From: Planctomycetota bacterium
GTDB lineage: Bacteria; Planctomycetota; Phycisphaerae; UBA1845
Length of the DNA: 64,000 nucleotides
Assembly (NCBI GenBank): GCA_029558835.1
Contig: JAKQDH010000121.1
Coordinates: 1 to 64,000 of the forward strand
Direction of reading: 5' to 3'
In this document: positions 41,983 to 52,604 of the stretch, in pieces
Numbering within the stretch: position 1 is the first letter of the stretch
Layout of the letters: the number at the start of each line of letters is the position of its first letter
Notes under the pieces: generated by a model
Databases searched by the model: none
Told to the model about the DNA's origin: nothing
Seen by the model: only the letters and a program-made list of their open reading frames with translations
Position numbers and translations under genes: made by a program

Positions 41983-42726
41983 ATGGAGGCCAGAGCCTTG
42001 ATCCAATTGAGAAACGTTGAGAAGCGCTTCGCCGTGGGCCGCCAGCAGCACGAGGTGCTGCGCGAGATCAGTCTGGACGTCTGGCCGGGCGAGTTCATCA
42101 CGATCATGGGACCCTCGGGCGCCGGCAAGACAACGCTGCTGTCGATCCTGGGTATGCTCGATGGTGAGTTTACGGGCGAGTACTGGTTTGGCGATCAGCC
42201 GGTGCACAAGTTACGTCCGGAGGAGCGCCAGCGGCTCGCGCGGGAGAATATCGGCTTCGTCTTTCAGCAGTACCACCTGCTCGATGACCTGACGGTGCAT
42301 GAGAATCTGGCCCTGCCGCTGTCGTATCGCGGCGTGAAGGCCGCCACGGCCGCCGGGCTTGTCGCCGACACGCTCGATCGCTTCCAGATCGTCGGCAAGA
42401 AGGATCTCTTCCCGCGGCAGCTTTCCGGCGGGCAACAACAACTGGTGGCCGTGGCGCGGGCGGTAATCGCCAGTCCCAAGGTAATCCTGGCGGACGAGCC
42501 CACCGGCAACCTGCACTCGCAGCAGGGGCGTGAGGTAATGGAACTGTTCACGCGCCTCAACGCCGAGGGGACGACGATCATCCAGGTGACTCACTCAGAG
42601 GAGAACGCGCGCTACAGCCGGCGGACTGTCTACCTGCACGACGGCTGGATTCGCCGCGACGAGATGACGACGCCGGAGACGAGCGTCAGCACGCCGACGG
42701 GGGCGGGGGCCGTGCCGAGCGCCTGA
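41983..42726 (+). CDS. ABC transporter ATPase, MacB/LolD type (second)
   Basis: A 247-residue ATPase. Walker A is GPSGAGKT (43-50), the Q-loop VFQQYHLLDDLTVHENLALP, signature LSGGQQQLVAVARAV (Leu in place of the usual Arg after QQQ), Walker B VILADEPTGNLHS (His in place of the usual Asp) and switch His VTHSEENARYS. It is clearly a paralogue of the first ATPase but divergent, especially at the C-terminus (a Ser/Thr/Pro-rich tail). An ATG at 41983 or a TTG at 41998 behind GGAGG are possible starts. Which of the eight permeases it pairs with is unknown. Confidence 0.92.
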   Translation: MEARALIQLRNVEKRFAVGRQQHEVLREISLDVWPGEFITIMGPSGAGKTTLLSILGMLDGEFTGEYWFGDQPVHKLRPEERQRLARENIGFVFQQYHLLDDLTVHENLALPLSYRGVKAATAAGLVADTLDRFQIVGKKDLFPRQLSGGQQQLVAVARAVIASPKVILADEPTGNLHSQQGREVMELFTRLNAEGTTIIQVTHSEENARYSRRTVYLHDGWIRRDEMTTPETSVSTPTGAGAVPSA

Positions 42727-42771
42727 CCGGGCTGCATGATCCCGCGCACCGCCGCGGTCGGGAGTACTCGA

Positions 42772-45192
42772 ATGAACACGATCCTGCACGATCTTCGCTA
42801 CGCCGTCCGCATGTGGCTGAAGAGCCCGGGTCTGACGGCCGTTGCGCTGCTCACGCTGGCTTTGGGCATCGGGCTGAACACGGCCATGTTCAGCGTCGTA
42901 CACGCGATGGGAACGCGGACCCAGAAGCTCGCCGACGCTGAGTCGCTGGTGGTGCTGTGGGGAACGTTCACGGATGAGCCGCGTCACGGCTACATGGCCG
43001 TCGGCGCACTCGACGTCCTCGACTGGCGGGCGCAGGCAAAGTCGTTCTCGGACATGGGCGTGTACACCGAGAACGGCTGCATCCTCTCCGGCGCGGGCGA
43101 ACCGGAGCGTATCCGGGCGCTGCAAGCGACGAGCAACTTGTTACCCATGCTAGGCCTCGACGTTCGCCTGGGCCGGCTCCCCAGACTCGACGAAGACGCG
43201 GAGGGTGCGGATCAGATCGTCGTGCTGACGGATCGACTCTGGCAGCGGCGATACGCCGGCGACCCGGGCGTGCTGGGTCAGACGTTGCTGCTCAACGACG
43301 AGCCGCACACAGTCGTGGGGATTCTGCCGCCGGAAGCCCGGATCGAGGAGCTCTGGTACGACGCCGACGTACTCGTACCGCTACGAGTTGATCCGGCCCG
43401 CATCCAGCGCGGCAACCGTTCCTACTTCGCCGTCGGCAGGCTCCGTCCGGACGTCACGCTGGCGCAGGCCCAGGCGGAGATGGATGCCATCGCTCAGCGC
43501 CTCGCGGAGATGTACCCCAAGACCAACGGCAAAACCGGCGTCTGGCTGCAACCCATTGCGGACCGTTTTCAGGGCTGGCAGGAACGCGTGATGGAAGTGG
43601 TGCTGCTGGCGGCCGTCGGGGTCATCCTGCTGATTGCGTGCGTCAACCTGGCGAACCTGCTCCTGGCCCGCGCCACGGTGCGCAGCCGCGAGTTCGCCGT
43701 CCGGGCGGCGCTGGGAGCAGGCCGCGGGCGTATCATCCGCCAGTTGCTGACGGAGAGTCTTCTGCTGGCGCTGTTGGGTGGCGGGCTGGGAGTGCTGGCG
43801 GGCGTGTGGGTACTCGACCTGACGCTTGCGGCCCTGCCGGATGCGCCGTTCAGCCGGTCCGACCTGCGGCTTGATCCATTCGTGCTCGGCTACGCGTTGG
43901 CGGTGACCCTAGTGGCGGCGCTGTTCTTCGGGCTGGCGCCGGCGCTGACGGCGGCACGGGTCACGGTGAGCGAGGTCCTCAAGGAGGGAGCAGCTACCGC
44001 GTCCGGCAGTCGCGGTCGCGGCCGACTGCGCCACGCGCTCGTGGTTGCCCAACTGGCGGTGGCCATGCCGCTGCTGGTCTGCTGCGGCCTGGTCACTAAA
44101 CATCTGATTCAACTTCGCTCGGCGGACTTGGGGTTCGACCCGACGCGTGTGCTGACGCTGCGCATCGACCTGCCGGAGTATCGCTACGGCGGACCGGCCC
44201 AACAGGTGGCGTTCTTCGATGGCGCCCTGCGCGCTCTGCAAGCCATCCCCGGGGTGGAGACGGCCGGGGCGGCTACGCTCCTGCCCTTCGCAGACTTCGG
44301 CCTCACGTCCATGGCAGCGATTGTCGAGGGCCGCCCCGAGCCCGAGGTCATCAAGTTCGTCGTTGTTACACCGGACTACTTCCGGGTGTTGAACGTTCCG
44401 CTGCTCACGGGTCGCTCGCTCACCGAGTTGGACCTGGACGGTGGCCAGCGGGTGGTGCTTATCAACCAGACTCTGGCCGAGACCTACTGGCCGCAGCAGG
44501 AGGCGCTGGGCAGACAAATCTGCCTGGGGAATCGACCGGAGAAGGACCCGTGGGCCACGGTCGTCGGCGTCGTTGCCGATCGTGTTCGTCCCGGCCTCAG
44601 CGACCCTGCCCACCGGCCCGAGATGTATCTGCCGTACGCACAGCAGCCGCAGCCGGACATGGTGGTGGTGCTGCGAACCAGCGGTGCGCCGGCGGACGCC
44701 ATCCCGGCGGTACGTGCCGCGATTCGCGGCCTCGACGCCGGCCTGCCGCTGTACGACGTGCGTACGGCCGCCCAGGCGGTGCGGCGCTGGCTCCGGGATG
44801 ACCACGCGGCCGCCGGCTTCACCGGGGGACTGGCCGTGCTGGCCCTCAGCCTGGCGAGCATCGGTCTGTTCGGCGTCATGTCGTATTCGGTGGCCCAGCG
44901 CCGCCACGAGATCGGGATTCGCGTGGCGCTGGGCGCGGACCGGGGCGCCGTGCGACGATTGATCCTGCGGCGCTGCGTGCGCTTGGCCGTTGGCGGCATT
45001 CTGATCGGACTGGTGCTGTCGATACCGGTGGGCCTGCTTGTGGCGAGCAATCTTTACGGCGTCCACGGTGCCGACCCGCTGACGCTGACGCTGGTGTCGG
45101 GCATACTTCTCGGCGTGGCCGTGCTGGCCGGGCTGCTGCCGGCCTTGCGGGCGACGAAGGTCGAGCCGATGGCGGCGTTGCGGTGCGAGTAG
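42772..45192 (+). CDS. MacB-like ABC permease, ADOP type, 3 of 8
   Basis: An 806-residue ADOP permease starting at the ATG behind GGGAG (an earlier in-frame ATG at 42736 is less likely). It opens [20 protein letters not shown]. Its periplasmic cores are distinctive ([20 protein letters not shown] and [20 protein letters not shown]). The central membrane segment reads [20 protein letters not shown] and the C-terminal FtsX part [20 protein letters not shown], ending [14 protein letters not shown]. It is separated from the ATPase stop by 45 bp and from permease 4 by 10 bp. Confidence 0.9.
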   Translation: MNTILHDLRYAVRMWLKSPGLTAVALLTLALGIGLNTAMFSVVHAMGTRTQKLADAESLVVLWGTFTDEPRHGYMAVGALDVLDWRAQAKSFSDMGVYTENGCILSGAGEPERIRALQATSNLLPMLGLDVRLGRLPRLDEDAEGADQIVVLTDRLWQRRYAGDPGVLGQTLLLNDEPHTVVGILPPEARIEELWYDADVLVPLRVDPARIQRGNRSYFAVGRLRPDVTLAQAQAEMDAIAQRLAEMYPKTNGKTGVWLQPIADRFQGWQERVMEVVLLAAVGVILLIACVNLANLLLARATVRSREFAVRAALGAGRGRIIRQLLTESLLLALLGGGLGVLAGVWVLDLTLAALPDAPFSRSDLRLDPFVLGYALAVTLVAALFFGLAPALTAARVTVSEVLKEGAATASGSRGRGRLRHALVVAQLAVAMPLLVCCGLVTKHLIQLRSADLGFDPTRVLTLRIDLPEYRYGGPAQQVAFFDGALRALQAIPGVETAGAATLLPFADFGLTSMAAIVEGRPEPEVIKFVVVTPDYFRVLNVPLLTGRSLTELDLDGGQRVVLINQTLAETYWPQQEALGRQICLGNRPEKDPWATVVGVVADRVRPGLSDPAHRPEMYLPYAQQPQPDMVVVLRTSGAPADAIPAVRAAIRGLDAGLPLYDVRTAAQAVRRWLRDDHAAAGFTGGLAVLALSLASIGLFGVMSYSVAQRRHEIGIRVALGADRGAVRRLILRRCVRLAVGGILIGLVLSIPVGLLVASNLYGVHGADPLTLTLVSGILLGVAVLAGLLPALRATKVEPMAALRCE

Positions 45193-45202
45193 AAGACCGA
45201 TT

Positions 45203-47632
45203 ATGAGCGCCCTGCTGCAAGATCTACGTTATGGAGTCCGCGTGCTGGCCAGGAGCCCGGGGTTTTCCCTGGCGGCGATCGTGACGTTGACGCTGGCGAT
45301 CGGCGCGAACACCGCGATCTTCAGTGTGGTCAATGCCATCGTGCTGCGGCCGCTACCGCTGGTGCAGCCCGACGGTCTGGTCGTCTGTGTCTCCACGCAG
45401 GCGCGGCGGAACATCACGCGCGGCACCGTGCCGTATCCCGACTATCTCGATTGGAAGGCGGAGCGCGACATCTTCCAGTCCGTCGCTTTGTACACGGATC
45501 CTCCGTTCGACCTGGCCGGCGACGGTACGCCGGAACGCGTGCAAGCGGCCGCCGTTACCGAGGACTTCTTCACGGTCCTGTCCGCCCCACCACTGCTGGG
45601 GCGCGCCTTCCTGGCTGAGGACCACCGACCCGGCGCCGGCAAGGTTGTGATCGTGAGCGAGAGCCTCTGGCAACGGCGTTTCGGTGGGGATCCGAACGTC
45701 ATCGGGAGAGTGGTTCGTCTCAGCGGAGATCAGTACACGGTGGTTGGCGTGATGCCCGCGGCGGCACGGTGGCCGACGGAGGCCGCCCTGTGGGTGCCCC
45801 TGACTTTCGGGAAAACTCCCCCGGCAGAGGTGATGCGTCGCGACAACTTCGCGTGGCGTGCCATAGCGCGGCTGCGCGCAGACGTATCGTTGCCTGAGGC
45901 GCGGGCGCGGGTGGACGTTATCGCTCAGCGCATTGCCGGTGAGTACCCGGACATCCGTAGCGGCACCGGTGCCAACCTGCTCCCCGTTTGTGAATTCGTC
46001 GTTCCTGGCATTGTCCGTCGGGCGCTGTGGGTGTTGATGGGTGCGGTGATGCTCGTGTTGCTCATCGCCTGTGGCAACGTGGCGAGCCTGATGGTGGCGC
46101 GATCCGTCGAGCGCTCCCAGGAAATGGCTATCCGCGCGGCGCTGGGCGCGGGGCGATCCCGACTCCTCCGCCTGGTGCTGGCGGAGGGCATGCTGCTTGC
46201 GCTCGCCGGCGGCCTTCTGGGGCTGCTGCTGGCAGCCTGGGGGACCGATTGGCTGCTGATTCTGGCCCCCGACGACATACCACGCCTGCACGAAACCGGC
46301 ATGGACTGGCACGTGGCGGTGTGTTCCCTCACGCTGTCGGCGGTGACCGCCGTGTTGTTCGCGCTACTACCGGGGCTACAGGCCTCCCGGCCGAAGGTCC
46401 ATCGTTGTCTCAAAGAGGCGTGGCGAACGTCGGCGAGCACGCCCGGCCGACCCAGTCTGCGTAGTTGCCTCATCGTCGCGGAGATCGCCTCGTCACTCAT
46501 ACTGCTGGTGGGCGCCAGCCTGCTGGCCAAGAGCCTTGTACAAATGCTGCGGGCAGACCCAGAATTCCCCACCGACAGGCTGCTTACTTTCCGCCTGTCG
46601 CTGCCGCGGGCAGGTGACCCTGGGCAGAGCGCGCAGCCCGCCCGCTTCTACGAACGGGCGCTCGAGCATCTGCAGGCGCTTCCCGGAGTGAAGTCAGCAG
46701 CGGCTGCTTCCGTGCTCCCGCTGGCCGGCGGGGACTACACGCACCGGGCGTTCGTCGCGGAGGGCGCGGCGACGCCTCCCGCGGGGCCCGAGTACATCGC
46801 CGCCTGGAACACCGTCACGCCCGACTACTTCAGCACCCTGGGGATTCCGCTGCTGGCGGGCCGGGTATTCACAGATGAGGACCAAGCGCACAGCACTCCC
46901 GTCATTATCATCAACGAGGAGCTGGCGCGGCTCATGTTCCCTGGCGAGAACCCGATTGGCAAGCGCATCTGGACGTGGCGGGCCGGGGGCGACTGCCGCG
47001 AAGTTGTGGGTGTTGTCCGCAACGTGAGCTTCTATGACGTCACAGATCGGGATCGCCCGCTGGTGTACGCTCCGCACAGGCAGGACGCGCGGACAAGCAT
47101 GCTGCTGGCGGTACGCACGGCCGGTGACCCCTTGGCGCTGGCGGGCAGTGTCCGCAGCGCGATCTGGTCCCTCGATCGGGACCTCGCGGTGGCGGACCTG
47201 GCAACCATGGAACAGGCTTCGGACGGGTTCCTTTCCCGTTCCCGGTTTGTCGTGCTTCTGGCTACGGGCTTCGCCCTGGTAGCCCTGGCGTTGGCATTGG
47301 TCGGCGTGTACGGAGTGACCAGTTACGCGGTCAACCGACGAAAGCACGAGTTCGGCGTCCGCATGGCCTTGGGGGCACAGAGCAGCAACGTGCTGGGGCT
47401 GGTCGTGAAGCAGGCAGTTGTACTGACCGTTGCCGGAGTCGCCATAGGTCTGCTGGCAGCCGCGGCGTTGGCACCAGTGCTGTCGAGCTTGCTCTACGAC
47501 GTAAGCGCTTTGGATCCGGGCACCTTCGTCGGCGCCGCCGTGCTGCTCAGCGCCGCCGCCCTCGCCGCCGCCTGCTTCCCTGCCCGGCGGGCAGCCAAGC
47601 TGGATCCGATGACGGCGCTGCGCTGTGAATAG
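45203..47632 (+). CDS. MacB-like ABC permease, ADOP type, 4 of 8
   Basis: An 809-residue ADOP permease opening [20 protein letters not shown]. Its N-terminal membrane segment ([20 protein letters not shown]) is nearly the same as that of permease 5, indicating a local duplication, whereas the two cores differ. The central FtsX segment has [20 protein letters not shown], with Gly-Asn-Val-Ala-Ser where the others have Asn-Val-Ala-Asn. The C-terminal part [20 protein letters not shown] departs from the usual HEIG. It ends [11 protein letters not shown]. The upstream junction lacks the TAGGAG pattern (GAGTAGAAGACCG). Confidence 0.9.
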   Translation: MSALLQDLRYGVRVLARSPGFSLAAIVTLTLAIGANTAIFSVVNAIVLRPLPLVQPDGLVVCVSTQARRNITRGTVPYPDYLDWKAERDIFQSVALYTDPPFDLAGDGTPERVQAAAVTEDFFTVLSAPPLLGRAFLAEDHRPGAGKVVIVSESLWQRRFGGDPNVIGRVVRLSGDQYTVVGVMPAAARWPTEAALWVPLTFGKTPPAEVMRRDNFAWRAIARLRADVSLPEARARVDVIAQRIAGEYPDIRSGTGANLLPVCEFVVPGIVRRALWVLMGAVMLVLLIACGNVASLMVARSVERSQEMAIRAALGAGRSRLLRLVLAEGMLLALAGGLLGLLLAAWGTDWLLILAPDDIPRLHETGMDWHVAVCSLTLSAVTAVLFALLPGLQASRPKVHRCLKEAWRTSASTPGRPSLRSCLIVAEIASSLILLVGASLLAKSLVQMLRADPEFPTDRLLTFRLSLPRAGDPGQSAQPARFYERALEHLQALPGVKSAAAASVLPLAGGDYTHRAFVAEGAATPPAGPEYIAAWNTVTPDYFSTLGIPLLAGRVFTDEDQAHSTPVIIINEELARLMFPGENPIGKRIWTWRAGGDCREVVGVVRNVSFYDVTDRDRPLVYAPHRQDARTSMLLAVRTAGDPLALAGSVRSAIWSLDRDLAVADLATMEQASDGFLSRSRFVVLLATGFALVALALALVGVYGVTSYAVNRRKHEFGVRMALGAQSSNVLGLVVKQAVVLTVAGVAIGLLAAAALAPVLSSLLYDVSALDPGTFVGAAVLLSAAALAAACFPARRAAKLDPMTALRCE

Positions 47633-47644
47633 GAGTCCACGGCA

Positions 47645-50113
47645 ATGACAGTTCTGCACGACCTCCGCTACGCCGTTCGCGTGCTGACCAAGAGCCCGGG
47701 GTTCTCCCTCGCGGCCATCGTGACGTTGGCGCTGGCGATCGGCGTGAATACCGCGATGTTCAGCCTGGTGAATACAGCGATTCTGGCGCCCCTGCCGCTC
47801 GACGATGCCGACCGGTTCGTGCGGCTGTGGCGGCAAGCAGAGGATGACGGCGCGGCCGGCGTTTTTTCGTACCCGGATTATATAGAGTACCGAGACCGGA
47901 GCGACGTGTTCGAGGGACTGGTTGCCCACGCCTATCTCCCGACCAGCGTCGAGACTGCGGACGGCAACGAGACGCGTTTCGGGCAGATCGTGACGGGCAA
48001 CTACTTCCGTACGCTCGGGGTGGAAGCCCTCTACGGGCGAACTCTTACTCCGGATGACGATCGCACTCCGGGGGGCCACCCGGTCGTGGTGCTCAGCCAC
48101 CGCTACTGGCAGCGTGCGTTCGGAGGCAACCAGGATATCGTTGGCCGCACCCTGGCGCTCGGGGGGTACCCATATACCATCATCGGCGTCGCCCCGCCCG
48201 GTTTCACCGGAACGGTGGCGGCTCCGGCACCGGACATGTGGGTGCCGATGATGATGCTCGGGCAGCTTCGCCACGACAGCCTCACGGTGTTGGAGCAGCG
48301 CCACAGCAGCTTCCTCATGGTCACCGGCAAGCTGAAGGCCGGGGTAAGCCCGCCGCAGGCCGAGGCCAAGCTGGCCTTGACGGGCGCCCAGTTGCGCGAG
48401 GTAGACCCGGTCCGCTATGAGAACGAGCACGTTGCGCTGGTGCCGGCCGCCGGACTCATCCCAATGACGCCGGGCATGCGCAACGTCGCCCTCAGCGTCT
48501 CGACGCTCGTCATGGTCACCGTCGGCCTGCTGCTGGTCGTCGGGTGCGCGAACGTCGCCAACCTGCTGCTGGCCCGCTCGACCACCCGGCGCCGCGAACT
48601 CGGCATCCGCCTGGCGATCGGCGCCCCGCGCTGGCGAATCGTACGCCAGTTGCTGACCGAGAGCATCATGCTGGCGACGCTGGGCGCGCTGGCCGGGCTG
48701 CTGCTTTCCGTCTGGACGATGGACCTGCTCGCCGCGGCGCTGCCGGACCTGCCGTACAACATCGCGCTGGAGCTTGACTTCGCTGTAGACCGGCGGGTGC
48801 TGGCGTTTACCGCGGCGATCGCGATTCTGGGGGGCGTGCTCTTCGGCCTGTTCCCGGCCCTGGGCGCTGCAAAGGCTGACGTGGTCTCGTCGCTGAAGGA
48901 TGACCACGGTACCGGTCGCTTGGGACGCAAGCGTTCCCGGGTTCGTGACGCGCTGGTGGTGATACAGGTCGCGTCGTCACTTGTCCTGCTGATCGTCGCA
49001 GGGCTCTTCGTACGCAGCCTGACGAGCGCCAGCGCCATGGATCCCGGTTTTGACCACAACAGGGTGCTGGCCGCCACCTGTGATCTCGGCGCCCGGGATT
49101 ATGACGCCACGGAGAGCGTGGACTTCTGCACGCGGCTGCTCGAACGGGCCCGAGCGCTGCCGGGCGTCGAGGCGGCCGCCATCATAGCCCCGCCTCCTTT
49201 GAGCTTGGCGCTATCCTCAACGGACCTGTGGATCGAGGATCGCCCCTACTCCGGCGAGGACGAGGACCAGGTATCCACGGCGTACAGCGTCGCCAGCAGC
49301 GGGAGCTTCCAGACCCTGGGCATCCCCCTGCTGCGCGGGCGCGACTTTGGCGACCAGGACACGGCCGGTGCAGCGGAGGTGGCGATCGTGAACCAGGCGT
49401 TCGCGGATCACTACTGGCCCGGGCAAAGCCCGCTGGGCAAGCGAATCAGCAGAAGCGGCGCGGAGGGGCCGTACATTGAGATCATCGGGGTTGCGGCCAC
49501 CGTTAAGTACATTCTGATTGGGGAGGAGCCGCGGCCGTACGTCTACTTCCCCCTGACGCAGAAACCTGATGCCCCGATGGCACCGCTGCTGCTGCGTGCG
49601 AGCGGCAATCCGCTGCTGCTGGCACCGGCGGCCCGCGCCCTGATCCGCGAGATCGACCCCAACATGACGCTGTGGGACATTGGCCGTCTGACTGACCTGA
49701 TCGCCTTCATCCTCCTGCCGGCACAACTTGCGGCTGCCGGTTTCGGCTTGTTCGGTCTGCTCGCGCTGCTGCTGGCCTCCAGCGGTCTGTATGGCGTGAT
49801 GTCGTACACAGTCAGCCAGCGCACACGCGAGATTGGCATCCGCGCCACCCTGGGCGCGCAACGCGGCGCCATTCTTCGCCTGGTGATACAACACGGCATC
49901 TGCCTGACGGCGCTCGGCCTGGTGATCGGGCTGGCGATCTGCCTGGCCGGCACGCGCGTACTGGCAGCCCTGCTCTACGAGATCGGGACGACCGATCCAG
50001 TGACTTTCATCGGCGTGTCGCTCCTGCTGGCCGCCGTGGCCGTGCTGGCCTGTTATCTGCCCGCTCGGCGGGCCACCAAGGTGGACCCGGTAGTGGCGTT
50101 GCGGCAGGAATGA
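47645..50113 (+). CDS. MacB-like ABC permease, ADOP type, 5 of 8
   Basis: An 822-residue ADOP permease opening [20 protein letters not shown]. The first core contains FVRLWRQAEDDGAAGVFSYP and YLPTSVETADGNETRFGQIV. The centre has VGLLLVVGCANVANLLLARS and the second core YDATESVDFCTRLLERARAL. The C-terminal FtsX unit reads GVMSYTVSQRTREIGIRATL. It ends KVDPVVALRQE rather than the LRCE seen in six of the eight. The start follows the stop codon and AGGAG of permease 4 after 12 bases. Confidence 0.9.
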   Translation: MTVLHDLRYAVRVLTKSPGFSLAAIVTLALAIGVNTAMFSLVNTAILAPLPLDDADRFVRLWRQAEDDGAAGVFSYPDYIEYRDRSDVFEGLVAHAYLPTSVETADGNETRFGQIVTGNYFRTLGVEALYGRTLTPDDDRTPGGHPVVVLSHRYWQRAFGGNQDIVGRTLALGGYPYTIIGVAPPGFTGTVAAPAPDMWVPMMMLGQLRHDSLTVLEQRHSSFLMVTGKLKAGVSPPQAEAKLALTGAQLREVDPVRYENEHVALVPAAGLIPMTPGMRNVALSVSTLVMVTVGLLLVVGCANVANLLLARSTTRRRELGIRLAIGAPRWRIVRQLLTESIMLATLGALAGLLLSVWTMDLLAAALPDLPYNIALELDFAVDRRVLAFTAAIAILGGVLFGLFPALGAAKADVVSSLKDDHGTGRLGRKRSRVRDALVVIQVASSLVLLIVAGLFVRSLTSASAMDPGFDHNRVLAATCDLGARDYDATESVDFCTRLLERARALPGVEAAAIIAPPPLSLALSSTDLWIEDRPYSGEDEDQVSTAYSVASSGSFQTLGIPLLRGRDFGDQDTAGAAEVAIVNQAFADHYWPGQSPLGKRISRSGAEGPYIEIIGVAATVKYILIGEEPRPYVYFPLTQKPDAPMAPLLLRASGNPLLLAPAARALIREIDPNMTLWDIGRLTDLIAFILLPAQLAAAGFGLFGLLALLLASSGLYGVMSYTVSQRTREIGIRATLGAQRGAILRLVIQHGICLTALGLVIGLAICLAGTRVLAALLYEIGTTDPVTFIGVSLLLAAVAVLACYLPARRATKVDPVVALRQE

Positions 50114-50117
50114 GAGT

Positions 50118-52595
50118 ATGATAATGAGTGTGCTACTCCAGGACCTGCGCTACGCGATGCGCATGCTGGTGAAGCAGCCGGCTGTCACGGCGGTAATAGT
50201 CCTGACGCTGACCTTCGGCATCGGCGTGAACACAGCCGTCTTCAGCGTCGTCCACGGCGTGCTGCTGCGTCCCCTCCCCTATCCGGATGCGAACGATCTC
50301 GTCGCACTCCGCGGTCACTTTCCGGGCCGCGGCACGCACGACGAATCGCTGTCACCCGGATTGTACTTCGAGGTCCGGGACCAAAGCGACGTCTTCGCTG
50401 ACGTAGCGTTGGTTAAGAGCCACTCTCTCACGCTCACCGGAGCGGGTCTGCCGGAGCGCGTCCGGGGAGTGTGCGCTTCGGCGTCGTGTCTCCCGATGCT
50501 GGGCGCCCGGCCAACGCTGGGGAGAATCTCCGCGTCGGGAGACGACGAGCCCGGCAGCCCGCGAACCATCGTGCTGAGTCATGGCCTGTGGGAGCGCCGC
50601 TTCGGCAGCGACCCCGACGTCATCGACAGGGTCATTCGGCTCGACGAACAGGACTACACGATCATCGGAGTGCTGGACGGTACTTTCCCCGCCACACGCA
50701 CGTACCTGCCTATGCTCCACGATCACAGTGCGCGGATCGACTACTGGATTCCTCTGGCACTCAGCGGTGCGGATCGGCAAGACCATGGCCGGCAGAACTA
50801 CGAGTTGATCGCCCGGTTGAAGCAGGGAGTTGACGTCGCGGTCGCCCAGAAGAAGATGAGCCTCCTTGCCGGCCGCCTGCGCCAGGAGCTGCCCCGGTAC
50901 TACCCCCCCGATAGCGGCTTCACCCTGGAGGTAGTGCCGCTGCTCGAGCCGGCGGTGCAAGGCGTGAGGCCTGCTCTGCGGTTGCTGACCGGTGCCGCCG
51001 CCCTCGTGCTGCTGGTGGCGTGCGCCAACGTCGCCAACCTGCTGTTGGCCCGGGCGGCCGGACGGCGGCAGGAGATAGCCATGCGTGCGGCCCTTGGCGC
51101 GAGTCGCGCGCGTATTCTGGGTCAACTCCTGACAGAGAGTGTGTTGCTCTCTCTGCTCGGGGGAGCCCTCGGTCTCCTGCTGGCCTGGTGGGGAACGTCC
51201 GCGCTTCTGGCAGTGGGCGCCCAGACCGTACCGCGGATCGGGGAAGTAACTATTGATATGCCCGTGGCGATGTTCACGCTGGGGTTGTCCCTCCTGACCG
51301 GCATTGTCTTCGGGCTGGCGCCTGCGGGCAGCGCGCTTCGCGTCGGCTTGCAGGAGACGATTCGTGCGGATCGCCAGATGGCAATCGGGGCGGGCTTCCT
51401 TGGGCGCCGGCGCTACCGGGCACGCGGTGTACTCGTGGTGGCGGAGCAAAGCCTCTGCGTGATTCTGCTGATCGGCGCCGGCCTGCTGCTGCACAGCTTC
51501 TACAGACTCCAGAGAGTGGATCTCGGTTTCTCACCGGAAGGCGTTCTCTCGTTCCAACTGCCCGCGAATTGCGGGTATCAGAAGAACATGGCTGCGTACC
51601 GCACGTTCTACGCCGACCTGCGGCAACGCCTCGCCGGTCTGCCGGGCGTGGAATCGGTCGGGGGCATGTCCATGCTGCCGTTGACCTCCGGAGAGTCCTT
51701 CGCCCCCGTGGCGGTGGAGGACTACGTCGCCCAGCCTGACGAGCCGGAGCTGCAGGCCAACTCCTGCACGGCCCTGGGGGCGTGCTTCGAAACGCTGAGG
51801 ATTCCGCTCCGCGCCGGTCGTTACTTTGACGAGCGCGACACGGCCGACAGCCTGCCCGTGGCCATCGTCGACGAGGCGTTTGCGCAGCGGGTCTGGCCCG
51901 GCGCGGACCCGCTCGGTAAGCGCATCCAAGATCCTCTGCTGGGCGCGCGGTCCCCCTGGGCGACCGTGGTGGGCGTCGTGGCGACGGTGAGATGGTCCGC
52001 GCTCGCCGGTGATTCTCGGATCACGTACTATCGACCGTACACACAGTGGCCATGCCAGTCCATGTACGTCATGGTGCGGACGTCGTGCCCTCCCCACGAA
52101 CTGACAAGCGCGGTCGGCAGCGCCGTCTCGGCGCTCGACGCGCGCTGGCCGGTCATGCAGATGGCCACGATGGAGCAGCGCCTGGCCACGATCTTGGCGC
52201 CGCGGCGCTTCGCACTCTGCATACTGGGTGTCTTCGCCGCGGCCGCGCTCGTACTGGCGGCTGGGGGACTCTATGCCGTGCTCGCGCACCTGGTGGCCCA
52301 GAGCACGCATGAGATCGGCATTCGCATGGCCCTTGGCGCCCGGCAATCACAGATAAGGGGCAGCGTGTTGCGCCAGGGGCTGGCCCTTACGGCAATCGGG
52401 GTAGCGATCGGGCTTATAGTCGCTCTCGCCGGAGCACGCGTCCTTGCGGCCCTGCTCTATGAGGTGAGCGTCGCCGACCCGGTCACGTTCATCGGCGTCC
52501 CCGTGCTGCTGGCTGCGGTTTCGTTGTCGGCCTGCTACCTCCCGGCGCGGCGGGCGACCAGAATCGATCCCATTACGGCGCTTCGGTGTGAGTAG
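50118..52595 (+). CDS. MacB-like ABC permease, ADOP type, 6 of 8
   Basis: An 825-residue ADOP permease and the longest of the set, only four bases after permease 5. Two ATGs (50118 and 50124) are available; GGAATGAGAG upstream serves as ribosome site. The opening is LLQDLRYAMRMLVKQPAVTA, with Pro-Ala instead of Pro-Gly. The first core is RSHSLTLTGAGLPERVRGVC-like (exact start VKSHSLTLTGAGLPERV), the second has FSPEGVLSFQLPANCGYQKN. The C-terminal part is AVLAHLVAQSTHEIGIRMAL. It ends RIDPITALRCE. Confidence 0.9.
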   Translation: MIMSVLLQDLRYAMRMLVKQPAVTAVIVLTLTFGIGVNTAVFSVVHGVLLRPLPYPDANDLVALRGHFPGRGTHDESLSPGLYFEVRDQSDVFADVALVKSHSLTLTGAGLPERVRGVCASASCLPMLGARPTLGRISASGDDEPGSPRTIVLSHGLWERRFGSDPDVIDRVIRLDEQDYTIIGVLDGTFPATRTYLPMLHDHSARIDYWIPLALSGADRQDHGRQNYELIARLKQGVDVAVAQKKMSLLAGRLRQELPRYYPPDSGFTLEVVPLLEPAVQGVRPALRLLTGAAALVLLVACANVANLLLARAAGRRQEIAMRAALGASRARILGQLLTESVLLSLLGGALGLLLAWWGTSALLAVGAQTVPRIGEVTIDMPVAMFTLGLSLLTGIVFGLAPAGSALRVGLQETIRADRQMAIGAGFLGRRRYRARGVLVVAEQSLCVILLIGAGLLLHSFYRLQRVDLGFSPEGVLSFQLPANCGYQKNMAAYRTFYADLRQRLAGLPGVESVGGMSMLPLTSGESFAPVAVEDYVAQPDEPELQANSCTALGACFETLRIPLRAGRYFDERDTADSLPVAIVDEAFAQRVWPGADPLGKRIQDPLLGARSPWATVVGVVATVRWSALAGDSRITYYRPYTQWPCQSMYVMVRTSCPPHELTSAVGSAVSALDARWPVMQMATMEQRLATILAPRRFALCILGVFAAAALVLAAGGLYAVLAHLVAQSTHEIGIRMALGARQSQIRGSVLRQGLALTAIGVAIGLIVALAGARVLAALLYEVSVADPVTFIGVPVLLAAVSLSACYLPARRATRIDPITALRCE

Positions 52596-52604
52596 GAGTT
52601 GGGC

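Noticed and set aside
46694-48907. Long open frame (737 codons) on the minus strand opposite permeases 4 and 5
   Set aside because: It lies entirely antisense to two well-supported permease genes and has low-complexity His/Gln/Arg-rich sequence typical of antisense frames in GC-rich DNA; no ribosome site or domain.
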